Assembly (NCBI GenBank): GCA_034698045.1
Contig: JAQGAU010000513.1
Coordinates: 1-26,870, forward strand
Length of the DNA stretch: 26,870 nt
Direction of reading: 5' to 3'
Source: Paramacrobiotus richtersi
Lineage: Eukaryota > Tardigrada > Eutardigrada > Parachela > Macrobiotidae
In this document: piece after piece, positions 19,501-26,870 of the stretch
Layout of the letters: the number at the start of each line of letters is the position of its first letter
Position numbering within the stretch: position 1 is the first letter of the stretch
Made by a program: the position numbers and the translations under genes
Notes under the pieces: generated by a model
Told to the model about the DNA's origin: nothing
What the model saw: only the letters and a program-made list of their open reading frames with translations
The model's database searches: none

Positions 19501-22500
19501 TAAAAAATCGATCTACTACTTACAAAACTTCACATTGCGACGAAAACAAAAACAAAAAATCAGTCAATAACACCTTACCGTTAGTCGTCTTTCCAAATTC
19601 TGAACCGCTAAGGTTTTCTCATTGATTTCCTGTTGTGCATCACTGGATGTGGAATTCAAGCTCTTCATCAGCTGTTCCTTTTCCATATTAAAATTCATCA
19701 CTTGAACATTTAATTCCTGCAAAATTAATCAGATTATGGAATAAATTTTGTTCATTCTGGTTCTGATTTCTGTTACCGTACATTTTTTTGATTCTCCGTG
19801 TTTTCTAAAGTTTTCTTCAAAATTTTACACTGCTTTTCGGTATCGGCGTTCTGAAAAAGGGCAAAATAAGCAAATGCAAAGTAAAATATCAAACAACTTC
19901 TTTTCCATACCGATCGCAGCAATGCAACATGCTTCTCTTTGAGTTCGTTATAAACATCGCGCATTTTCTTGAACTTTTCATCAGCAACCTTGGACCGTCC
20001 TAAAATTTTTCATTAAATTATTTTAGTCTGTGACAACAGCAAAGTGATACGGAAAGGATCATCGTACTGTCCATTTCCTCGTAATTCGCCATAACCTCGG
20101 GATTCTTCGAAGATTCCTCAATCTGCCGTAACAACTGCGATTTTTCCTGTAAAATACAAATCAGCGATGAGTCCAGTTTTGACGGTCAACTGAAGAAGAT
20201 TTTTTTTTTGCGTGCGTCCATTCAAAAACAGAAAAATTTCGGAAATCCCAAAAACAGATTTTTTCACCAAAGTAGATGTTGAGGGTCATCTTTTAACAAT
20301 TGTACAATATCTCAAAACTTACGGTTTCACTTTGTGCCCTCAATTCATCGGCATCACGTTCCAGTTCGACAATCCGATTGCGTAGATCTTCGATGACAAT
20401 CAGATCGTCCGATTTAATCCGATCGGTGGCTTTCTCTAAGCTCTCGATCCGCTGCAGCAGCTCATCGATCATGCGATCCCTGTTTGATACATTACCATCA
20501 ACAATCACACTAAAACATGGCAAATGATCATGTTAACACACCGCTCCACAATTTCCGTCGGGGAAATGCCAAAACTATCCCCAAATCCATTGTGGTTATG
20601 ATGTCCGTTTGTCTTAACGGTTGGGACTGCTACGGGAGTTTCGGCGCGGAAATCATCCATACGATCGTCAAACGTTACCTAAACAAACCGGAATCCTCAA
20701 AATCCAAATGACACGCTAAAGTTTCAGATATTCTACCACAGTGCTAGCCGTATCCACAAGGAAGGCATCCGGCTGATCGCCTTCCGCTTCTTTCGTTTCC
20801 TGGACTTTCGCAACGGGAGTTACATGCTGATTGATAGCACTTGCGGAAAAGAAGTTCGGAGGCTTCTATAAAAATGCAAAAAAAAAATGCAATTTTACAA
20901 ATGTTGCTGTTTTAAAACATGTCCAAGAACACGTTCAGTAGCAAAAGGCCAAGCAGAAAAAGTAAGCGTCAGATTCTACCGTGAACATTTGCGAACCCGT
21001 GCATGCCTAGTTTGTCTCAAAAAAGTTAGATGCCGACACACGTCACCGTAAACCCCTTTTTCCAAGTAATGCAAATGCCAGAATTAATCGTGAACCTAAC
21101 ATAATATCTGCTTTTAAGGCTGAAAACATCCCGGTGTTTCTTCTAAGACTGTGTGCCTTATAACAACTGCTGCTAGATGCTGCAAAATCAAAACAGTCCT
21201 TCCATACAAAAGCATTCTGCTACAGTATACTGTGCAGTGATGACTGACCCGAACCGATTAGATGCCCATGCACTACAACACAATCGCTTACAACCAGACG
21301 GTTAAAATTTGCAGTCTTACCTACGGCAAACATTCTTATCCCGTTGTAAATTTGTCGCATAAATGTAAGACGCTTTAAAACGACACGACGAAAAAGAAAG
21401 TATCATATAAAAGTCCGAAAGAACTTCATTATGCAAAGACAAAAGATAAATGTCAGCAGCGACATTAGAAATGCAAACATTTGGATCTGCCAGCTCTAAC
21501 TGTAAACTGACACTTTCAGTGCAAGTACAATGACTGTGCCTGTGAACCATAGAAAGCCCATACACTACATCGCAGTACTAAACCCAATCGTACTTTATAC
21601 CTGACGTGACGAGCATTTTAAACCTAAAAGCGTTCTTGAACCAACAGTTTTACAGGCTTACTTCGGGTAACGATGGAATCTGCAGTAGATTCTTGAAGAA
21701 CTGCAGATTACTGGAGGAATAGTACAGCTGCTGCAGTAGTTTGAACTGTTTGTTGAACCGTTCCCGGTGTCCAGACAAAACATCTTGCGGCAGTGCTACA
21801 AATCCCATCAACATGCTAAACACGGTTCCATCATCCATAAAACAAATCCAACCTTACAGGAATGCAACCGGAACATCATTTTGACGATAAAATCATACAG
21901 CTGACAGGAATCAAGGATGCAGGGAATGAGAACTACCAGCCGGCACTGCCCGGCATTTGTCATGGAATTAGCGCGACTCATATCGAATGATCCAAATATC
22001 ACACCAGCCAAGTCCAGAATCTGTTCCATATAGTCAAACATTTCCACCGAAAGCTGGAAACTGCGAAACAATCAGTCAGAACAATGGCTGAGACATCTCG
22101 ATGAAAATACCACACAAACTGTAATTTCTTTCGGTTTTTCATTACTAAGAAACAGGAGCTTATAAAACATTAAAAGCATGTAAAACCAAATTTCACCGCA
22201 TACTCAATACTTCTGTCATAGGGGATGCAAACCGTTTCCGATTACTTCACATGAGACTTTTCATCAGATAGACTAATCTGCGTTCTGGCCAACTCGAACT
22301 TCTCAACTTAAAAAATCAATTTTGAAGAGAAAAACAGAATTTTAGAAGAAGGTAATCATTACAGATAGCAGCTCATTCGAAACAATACGGGCGATTTACT
22401 TTCATTCAAGCGACTGACAGCTGTAACCCATAGACTACGGTTTTGCCACAAATGCATTTACAGACCGATACAAGACATTGTGAGCAGCATTAAAAACATA

Positions 22501-25500
22501 CGTACCAGAATAAACTCTAGTCCATTTACTCATATATCTGTAATTATATAACTTACTAGTTATTCACGTCATTGTCCGCCACTCTGCCCAGTTCATCATT
22601 ACTGATCTGCAGATTTCCTGGAAATCGTGGATTCTGCAATAAACAAGAGTATCATAAAACAGCACCATAAACTATGCGAACCGGAACTAAGCACTACCGT
22701 CGTTCACAATGAAACTTGTCCGATTTTATTGTGTACAGCAACTTATGCACGGCATACTGTTCCGACAACAAGCAGAAACAAGTGACAATAACTTTCGCTT
22801 ATACTATAACATGGACAACCACTATAATATGATACAAATTCACGACGGAAACAAAAAAATTCGTAATCCAAGTTAAAAATAACGATTTTACATTATCTCC
22901 AACAAACCTTAAACAATTTTTAAAAATCCACTTTAATAACTGCGTTATTTTCAAAGACGTTTTGCTATCCGAAACTCAATCTGAACTTCATGACATCTGC
23001 TCTGAAAACTATAATCAGCACATCTGAACGACAATATTCATCTCATAACACTGAGAACGTACCAAATAACGTTAGGTTAAAAAATAAATATTTAAAACCT
23101 GGAACGATAGTCAAAATAACAGATTTACAAAAATGATTCGTTTACAACAAACAAAAACTACACATTTCAGCACCAAATATGCGCAAAAAAAATCGCGGTT
23201 TTACCAATCATTAAACTGAAGAACATTAGAAAAAGTTAAAAGGAACACTTTCTATTTTCAATGTTGCTCCGACACGCTATCCACTCAGACAAGTCAAAAG
23301 CCCCTTTAAATGCTAAAACCCACTACAAGTCCCACCTTATTGTGGAAATCCAGTTTGGTCGTTAGCAGTTCACAGTACTTGGTGATCAGCGGACCGTAGC
23401 CGAGCTTGAGATGGCCCTGAAACGTCACAGACCCACAATTACCCAAATTGTCCGCTTCGAGCGAGGCGCGTCACACAAACTGACCCACAGACGGCCCACA
23501 TCACCCACAAACTGCCGGTGTGAGAAGGTCTCTTTCAGTGCGTTGGGATGGCCGTCGCGCAGGATCTTGTGAAGCACATAGCAGAACTTCCAGGCCACCA
23601 CCGGGTTGCCCTGGATGGGAATACGGGAGTTGATAAACACCCAGAAAGTGTGGGCGCCTTTTTCGGTGAAGGTGCCGATGATCAGTGTCCGGACGTGTTT
23701 TTCTTTGGCGGGCACTTCGTCCGGGCTGACGGCCTTCTGGAGTGCGGTCATCTGAAATGGAAGACGCGAGGTTGTGCCACAGCTGATAAAGTAACTTTTG
23801 TTTGGATACCCCGAATTATAATTACACGTATAAAGTTAACCGACAGTTTGTATAGCGACAACTGTGATGAAGTACAACGCGTTAAATCTGTTCAACCGAG
23901 GTTTCAAGATTTAGTACGAATCCGTCATAAAAAATAAATGCATCAATTTCGACATATTTTGGAGTTCTTAACATTCGCACTTGTCCTCGCACAATTACTC
24001 TCACGTAAATCTGTCTGAATTAGTGCTATTATGATCATGTTCGTCGGGGCCAGAAAATTATTGTAATTCATCATCGTGTTGCCAACTGCAATATCCAAAT
24101 TCGGTCGTGTATAAGTTAATTCATTGTATATTGAGCAAGCAGATTAAGTTTTAAAAATCACCAGACTATTTAAAAACTTTTACTTAACAGAAGAAAAAAC
24201 CATATACACGTTCGTCCATCCAGGTGAAAGTCAAAAACAATCATAAATGAGCCGTATGTTATATGTATCAATGCATTGCAGATGTCACTTCGATCATCAG
24301 CTTACGGCACGCGAAATCGAAGCCACTGCACTACCATCGCATGCAATAATAAATACTGTACACTTCACAGTCAGCTTATTATTTCGATTCGGCTTGTTCT
24401 CAAGCGTAGTACTAAAATCGTCTGCGTTACCGTTTCTGTTCAACTAATTCTGTTTAAAATTAACATTTTCAGTGCTTCGCGGACAATGAACAATATTACG
24501 AATTATCAAAGATGGTGCTATCGAATTAGTAACTAAAACATTCGACTGCGCGTATCAGCGGCGGCGTATGGATCTGCTACGAATACGGTTTTCGTATCGG
24601 TTATTAACTTGCAGTAATAACTTTATTTTACTGGCCATATATTAGCATAATTCATCCACACTTGACCATAAATATTATGGTCCACATTTATTCAATCTAA
24701 TCAACAAACCCGCCTACCTCTGATTTTTTCCCTGCACTAGCCATAACAAGCGCAGAGATTTGACGAGTAGACCTCTCGAGTGTTTATGGACAAATCAAGA
24801 GACCCCGGGTCAGCTGGAATACCAAAATCATCAACACACAGAATCCGGCCGGCACGCCGACACAAAGTTTATTCAACCTGCAGGCCTAATCCGTCAGTGA
24901 ACCAGCTGGTCTTATGCAATAACCACTTGTCCAAATATAAAGTACCACCGCCTCCAATTGTCAAACGGCAAAATTGTATTCCCAAAAATACCGCTATGTG
25001 TGCTTGCAGTTTGCTAATCTTCCCGTGCCATATGCTGCTGGGCTCGTAAAAGTCACAACCGTCCTCGAGAACACCATGCGGGCGGTTTATCTAATCAGTG
25101 GGCTTTTGCGCAAAAGAAAATGAATCGTCACAAGTGTATCTACTGCGACCGATAAGGAATCACTGGACTTACTCGATTAATTGTATTGTTGAACTAGTTC
25201 CAACATTCACACTCGGCCGCACTGAGGAATGTTTGAAAATGGCGCGGTCGCCGGCCACAAATCATAAGAATAAGGCACGACATTTATTAGCTAAGTCGGC
25301 TATTAGCCGTGCGTTTTTTCGTCAGCAGTGATAATCTGGCAACGATAATCAATTGATATAAATACCGTACGAACAAGTTTCATTAGCGTCTTTTCGGCGA
25401 TTATATACCAGTACTATCCACGTTAACTGACAATGATTATTAAAATTCCACACTTCATTAACAAAAAGGAGTTCATCGTTGCCTTTCCAATCATCGACAG

Positions 25501-26469
25501 AGTGCACCCCATTATTTTTTAATTTGTACACGAGTAATTTATTCAAACATTAGATTAACGGTTTTTTTTTAAAATACTGCACAAGGTTAACTTTAATTTG
25601 TTTTCCATAAAAAGTAGTACATGCTTGCTCTAGCTGCTAACCACTGGTCCGCAGAACTTCCGTTTTGTTGCTGTCTTACACCCACCAACGCATTTTTAAC
25701 CGCGAGTGTCTATACACACTAATCAGCACAAACTGCAACAATCTCCGCATCCAAACGAACGAAACTGTTTATTCAAGCAGAAAAAGAATGCCAAGCCAAA
25801 CAGACACAAACGTCGTCTTAACGAGAGCCGAGACTTTAAAAGAATGGTCCTCTTTCATAAGTAATGTTTTAATCTCGGTAATGGAATGCCACATACACAA
25901 ACAAATATACGCTGCCAGCCCAGTTTATTCAAGATATGATAATGGATATTACCGGATAAATATGCAAATTTGCTCACGGCATATTGCGGTCCTTATCTGT
26001 TTGCGATAACTTTTAGCGCCAATAAAGCTTCAAACAAAGATTTCACCAACAGTTCGGAAAAGTTTATTGTACAATCCTAAGTGCCTCGTAAAAAAATATT
26101 ACTTTCTCTAGAAAAGGTAAACAATCCATCCTGATAACAACTATTTAACCGAGAAAGAAATTAAAGAAATATACAATATTAGACTATTATTAAATATTAG
26201 TATAACAATATAGTGGAAAATAAGTAGAACCACAAAACTTTGATTTACGAATAGAAAAACAATTAATACAAACGTAACTATAAGAAGAATTTCTCCCAAT
26301 CTTCGGTAAACCATTTAAACAACAAAACAGATCTTTCTTCCAGAAACAACCCGTGATTCCAGTTTTTTCTTACCTGTATCCGCTCATATTCTTCCCGTTC
26401 AGCCTGAAGTGGATTAGGCCGAATAATCTTCTGCGTAATCGCCCGCGGCAGATTAGTCAAACTCGACAT
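16474..26469 (-). CDS. Hip1: Hip1/HIP1R (Sla2-type) clathrin adaptor gene, complete, 21 coding exons
   Basis: Huntingtin-interacting-protein-1 family. In the family it links PI(4,5)P2 membranes, clathrin light chain and F-actin at endocytic pits. Coding exons, 5' to 3': 26374-26469, 23485-23751, 23336-23416, 22557-22633, 21858-22060, 21662-21795, 20737-20865, 20542-20678, 20323-20479, 20068-20146, 19911-19999, 19782-19850, 19579-19716, 19095-19275, 18862-18951, 18724-18801, 18554-18661, 17643-18144, 17126-17355, 16645-16706, 16474-16581. The total is 3015 nt, 1004 residues plus stop, against about 1040-1070 in human HIP1/HIP1R. Every junction keeps frame. Domains: ANTH about 20-290, linker 290-375, coiled coil about 375-620, USH about 764-790, I/LWEQ to about 948, coiled tail. 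The Pro-rich tail of vertebrate HIP1R is absent. Confidence 0.96.
16645..16706 (-). CDS. Hip1: Hip1 exon 20 (THATCH end)
   Basis: Residues 949-969, SGDMDFSSLSIHKIKKIEME then SQ, equal to human NMDFSSMTLTQIKRQEMDSQ. At 62 nt it is far below usual ORF thresholds, but it is unambiguous. The acceptor is TTTAG; the donor is GTAAAT. Confidence 0.95.
17126..17355 (-). CDS. Hip1: Hip1 exon 19 (I/LWEQ actin-binding core)
   Basis: Residues 872-948. EAADKVVSGKGKFEELVVAS, QEISAGTVQLVVSSKVKADK and ASKSVTQATARVVASAKD match human THATCH (KFEELMVCSHEIAASTAQLVAASKVKADK). The acceptor is TTTACAG; the donor is GTAAGC, phase 1. Confidence 0.97.
17606..17620 (-). repeat. Intronic A-box-like motif, diverged copy
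   Basis: 13 of 15 bases in Hip1 intron 17356-17642, only 22 nt inside the donor. Confidence 0.5.
17643..18144 (-). CDS. Hip1: Hip1 exon 18 (USH and I/LWEQ core)
   Basis: Residues 705-871, the largest coding exon. VADLVEKELHDMDKAIEEAA then LKIEEML is the upstream (USH) helix, which inhibits actin binding in the family. SGVKLEVNAKILDSC, KEFYKKNHRWTEGLLSAAK and TVGLGANVL are the I/LWEQ (THATCH) core. The donor is GTAAGT, phase 2. Confidence 0.96.
18399..18413 (-). repeat. Intronic A-box-like motif, copy 6
   Basis: TAGTGAAGTGG core in Hip1 intron 18145-18553. CAGTCC follows on the gene strand, as at 9150. Confidence 0.75.
18554..18661 (-). CDS. Hip1: Hip1 exon 17
   Basis: Residues 669-704. MLDLAKELQLSFHFLSHCLV then ATSHMAPIDLTD match the human segment ending AHGATTCLRAPPEPAD before the THATCH region. 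The acceptor is GATAG; the donor is GTAGGT, phase 1. Confidence 0.88.
18724..18801 (-). CDS. Hip1: Hip1 exon 16
   Basis: Residues 643-668. EFLLVCVEPAVEHIQLLRKA then VEKDDE. The donor is inferred as GTATAG (18718-18723): the frame hits a stop soon after, and this site restores phase with a 62-nt intron. A GTGTTT donor 9 nt downstream is an alternative of equal phase. Confidence 0.78.
18862..18951 (-). CDS. Hip1: Hip1 exon 15
   Basis: Residues 613-642. VISTSAAEEIQHAVQMWEQP and AFTTLTATP correspond to the AAEQVIQDALNQLEEPP region of human HIP1. The donor is GTAGGT; phase 1 at both ends. Confidence 0.88.
19095..19275 (-). CDS. Hip1: Hip1 exon 14 (coiled coil)
   Basis: Residues 553-612. DLDGELSSLRDSRESLHREN, FTELQEQLQLSEADLEDL and KKALRQSLL form the last long coiled-coil stretch. 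The donor is GTGAGT, phase 1. Confidence 0.93.
19410..19424 (-). repeat. Intronic A-box-like motif, copy 7
   Basis: TAGTGTAAGGG core in Hip1 intron 19276-19578. Confidence 0.7.
19579..19716 (-). CDS. Hip1: Hip1 exon 13 (coiled coil)
   Basis: Residues 507-552. ELNVQVMNFNMEKEQLMKSL and EINEKTLAVQNLERRLT are heptad-rich. It is too short to stand out as an ORF, but it is phase 0 at both ends with clear TTTTGCAG and GTAAGG sites. Confidence 0.92.
19782..19850 (-). CDS. Hip1: Hip1 exon 12 (coiled coil)
   Basis: Residues 484-506, NADTEKQCKILKKTLENTEN then QKN. This is the counterpart of LLRKNADTAKQL in human HIP1R. Phase forces the donor GTACGG rather than the GTAACA that overlaps it downstream. 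Confidence 0.9.
19911..19999 (-). CDS. Hip1: Hip1 exon 11 (coiled coil)
   Basis: Residues 454-483. RSKVADEKFKKMRDVYNELK then EKHVALLRS matches the conserved ERKAQANEQRYSKLKEKYSELVQNHADLLRK of human HIP1. The donor is GTATGG, phase 0. Confidence 0.95.
20068..20146 (-). CDS. Hip1: Hip1 exon 10 (coiled coil)
   Basis: Residues 428-453, EKSQLLRQIEESSKNPEVMA then NYEEMD, continuing the coiled coil with a Pro break. The acceptor is TTTACAG; the donor is GTACGA, phase 1. Confidence 0.88.
20323..20479 (-). CDS. Hip1: Hip1 exon 9 (coiled coil)
   Basis: Residues 375-427. DRMIDELLQRIESLEKATDR and VIEDLRNRIVELERDADELR show heptads rich in Leu, Ile and Glu. This is the start of the dimerisation coiled coil, which binds clathrin light chain in the family. 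Confidence 0.93.
20542..20678 (-). CDS. Hip1: Hip1 exon 8 (linker)
   Basis: Residues 330-375. VTFDDRMDDFRAE and NGHHNHNGFGDSFG form a linker like the FDNKFDDIFGSSF region of human HIP1. I see no canonical DPF or clathrin-box motif. The acceptor is GTTTAG; the donor GTGTGT splits an Arg codon. Confidence 0.88.
20737..20865 (-). CDS. Hip1: Hip1 exon 7 (linker)
   Basis: Residues 287-329. KPPNFFSASAINQHVTPVAK equals the PPNFLRASALSEHISPVVV motif after ANTH in human HIP1. It then turns acidic and variable. The donor is GTAGAA, phase 0. Confidence 0.94.
21263..21277 (-). repeat. Intronic A-box-like motif, copy 8
   Basis: TAGTGCATGGG core in Hip1 intron 20866-21661, followed by GGTTCGGGTC and CAGTC. 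It resembles the copy at 21555 over about 40 nt. Confidence 0.65.
21555..21569 (-). repeat. Intronic A-box-like motif, copy 9
   Basis: TAGTGTATGGG core in the same intron as the 21263 copy, followed by GGTTCACAGGC and CAGTC. Confidence 0.65.
21662..21795 (-). CDS. Hip1: Hip1 exon 6 (end of ANTH)
   Basis: Residues 242-286. SLPQDVLSGHRERFNKQF and YYSSSNLQFFKNLLQIPSLP match human SCLPADTLQGHRDRF..YRSSNLQYFKRLIQIPQLPE. The donor is GTAAGC, phase 0. Confidence 0.96.
21858..22060 (-). CDS. Hip1: Hip1 exon 5 (ANTH)
   Basis: Residues 174-241. FQLSVEMFDYMEQILDLAG, GQCRLVVLIPCILDSCQLYD and VKMMFRLHS align with human FQLTVEMFDYLECEL..GQCRLAPLIQVILDCSHLYDYTVK. The donor GTAAGG splits the Ser codon T|CA. 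Confidence 0.96.
22425..22439 (-). repeat. Intronic A-box-like motif, copy 10
   Basis: TAGTCTATGGG core in Hip1 intron 22061-22556, followed by CAGTC at 15-20 nt. Confidence 0.55.
22557..22633 (-). CDS. Hip1: Hip1 exon 4 (ANTH)
   Basis: Residues 149-174. NPRFPGNLQISNDELGRV and DNDVNNY match human NPRFPGNLQMSDRQL..SDVNNF. The acceptor is ATTGCAG; the donor is GTAAGT, phase 2. Confidence 0.95.
22634..23335 (-). other. Hip1 intron 3
   Basis: 702-nt AT-rich intron, GTGGGA to ATTGCAG. A weak, gapped resemblance to the A-box-like motif near 22689 was not counted. Confidence 0.75.
23336..23416 (-). CDS. Hip1: Hip1 exon 3 (ANTH)
   Basis: Residues 122-148, GHLKLGYGPLITKYCELLTT followed by KLDFHNK. 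It aligns with the WGHLSEGYGQL..LLRTKMEYHTK segment of human HIP1. The donor is GTGGGA; phase 0 at both ends. Confidence 0.94.
23485..23751 (-). CDS. Hip1: Hip1 exon 2 (ANTH PIP2-binding face)
   Basis: Residues 33-121. It starts exactly at an in-frame ATG after TTTCAG. MTALQKAVSPDEVPAKEKH carries the ANTH phosphoinositide signature (K38, K48, K50, H51). EKGAHTFWVFIN, VVAWKFCYVLHKILRDGHPN and GRLW follow. The donor is GTCAGT. Confidence 0.96.
24321..24335 (-). repeat. Intronic A-box-like motif, copy 11
   Basis: TAGTGCAGTGG core, a full A-box match, in the large first Hip1 intron. The upstream TGCGAT is shared with the 9150 and 21555 copies. Confidence 0.65.
24664..24682. repeat. Perfect 8-bp-arm palindrome
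   Basis: GACCATAA, three bases, then TTATGGTC in the first Hip1 intron. It could be a dimeric factor site or chance. Confidence 0.6.
26374..26469 (-). CDS. Hip1: Hip1 exon 1 (start codon)
   Basis: Residues 1-32: MSSLTNLPRAITQKII then RPNPLQAEREEYERIQ. The last part matches LEAEREQFDKTQ at the start of human HIP1R. The ATG at 26467-26469 is the first in frame; the open frame extends further upstream without an ATG. The donor is GTAAGA, phase 0. Confidence 0.93.
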
Positions 26470-26870
26470 GTCCTCCAAGAAATACAACCGATGATTAATC
26501 CACAACAATGACAAATCACACGGCTACGGAGGAGAACTCGCATAAAAATTTATGAAAAATTCCACGAAGATCACGCTCTCATACACAGGTGAAAATAAGG
26601 TCACACGATCCGTTCGATCAAGTCCCACAAATTAAAATTTATAAAACGTAAAAAATAAAGCAGAAGAATCGAAGATTCATTCAGGAATCCAAACAAACCA
26701 GCAGAACAAGTTCCAGCCGATTAAGAATAAACGGTCCAAAAGAAAATGAGAACTGATGATTATTGCTGCCGTTGCTGTTTTGAAGAGCGCTACGGAAAGC
26801 AGTTGGTAAATGATGAGTCAGGAAGCGTCACGGACCCATCCCGTAAGATGTACTCGATACTTTGCAGACT
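26470..26870 (-). other. Hip1 5' flank and 5' UTR
   Basis: AT-rich sequence without a clear TATA box or initiator. The reading frame is open upstream of the ATG for at least 15 codons but lacks another ATG. No further gene is recognisable up to the window edge. Confidence 0.6.

Larger units (their letters stand above)
20866..21661 (-). other. Hip1 intron 6 with two motif copies
   Basis: 796-nt intron, GTAAGC to TTTATAG. It holds the motif copies at 21263 and 21555; nothing else is recognisable. Confidence 0.8.
23752..26373 (-). other. First Hip1 intron
   Basis: 2.6 kb, the largest intron. It holds the motif copy at 24321, the palindrome at 24664, and a GC-rich patch near 25210-25330 with a YY1-like AAAATGGCGCGG at 25236-25247 on the plus strand. 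Exon 2 begins with an in-frame ATG, so an internal promoter here could make an N-terminally shortened protein. No other gene is supported. Confidence 0.7.

Noticed and set aside
25098..25331. Plus-strand frame ending in a basic 30-residue stretch from ATG 25239
   Set aside because: Good start context and GC-rich, but too short and not recognised as any known exon. Kept only as a possible regulatory patch.
25620..25660. tRNA-like ACCAGTGGTTAGCAGC on the minus strand
   Set aside because: It does not fit the A-box-like family and no B box follows.
26757..26810. Short plus-strand ORF beginning MIIAAVAVLKS near the right edge
   Set aside because: Signal-like but only 17 codons before a stop, and nothing beyond the window edge can be seen.

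Overview
The window is genomic DNA from an intron-rich invertebrate animal. Noncoding DNA is AT-rich, exons are short and GC-richer, and almost every intron follows GT-AG with a degenerate donor. Neither gene has an operon layout or a bacterial ribosome-binding context. The phylum cannot be fixed from the sequence; I would guess a small ecdysozoan or other protostome.

Both recognisable genes lie on the minus strand in tandem. From 26469 down to 16474 is a complete Hip1/HIP1R (Sla2) endocytic adaptor gene. It has 21 coding exons whose phases all match and encode 1004 residues: ANTH domain, coiled coil, USH helix and I/LWEQ (THATCH) actin-binding domain. From 12380 down to position 8, running off the left edge, is a PITPNM/Nir/rdgB membrane-associated phosphatidylinositol transfer protein gene. 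It has 14 coding exons (about 1067 codons seen): PITP domain, FFAT motif, DDHD domain and the start of LNS2. Both proteins act on phosphoinositides, Hip1 at PI(4,5)P2-rich clathrin pits and rdgB at ER-plasma membrane contacts that restore PI after PLC signalling. Human HIP1R and PITPNM2 are both at 12q24.31, so the pairing may be old synteny.

Layout: 8-12380 rdgB exons and introns; 12381-16473 intergenic, with a GC-rich candidate rdgB promoter near 12740-12900, a candidate plus-strand promoter near 15427-15473 and the Hip1 3' UTR; 16474-26469 Hip1; 26470-26870 Hip1 5' flank.

The most unusual material is in the introns. (1) A tandem array of about 119-bp units (about 9558-10329) lies next to the end of the PITP-encoding exon; each unit repeats the last 17 nt of that exon plus its GTAAGT donor, giving five decoy 5' splice sites and possible 34-nt poison micro-exons. 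(2) A 15-nt motif, CGTAGTGTAGTGGCT in gene orientation, recurs at least 12 times, only in introns of these two genes and always on the sense strand; its core matches the Pol III A box. (3) One rdgB intron appears to use a GC donor. (4) rdgB exons 3-6 are all symmetric phase-1 exons and include the FFAT exon.
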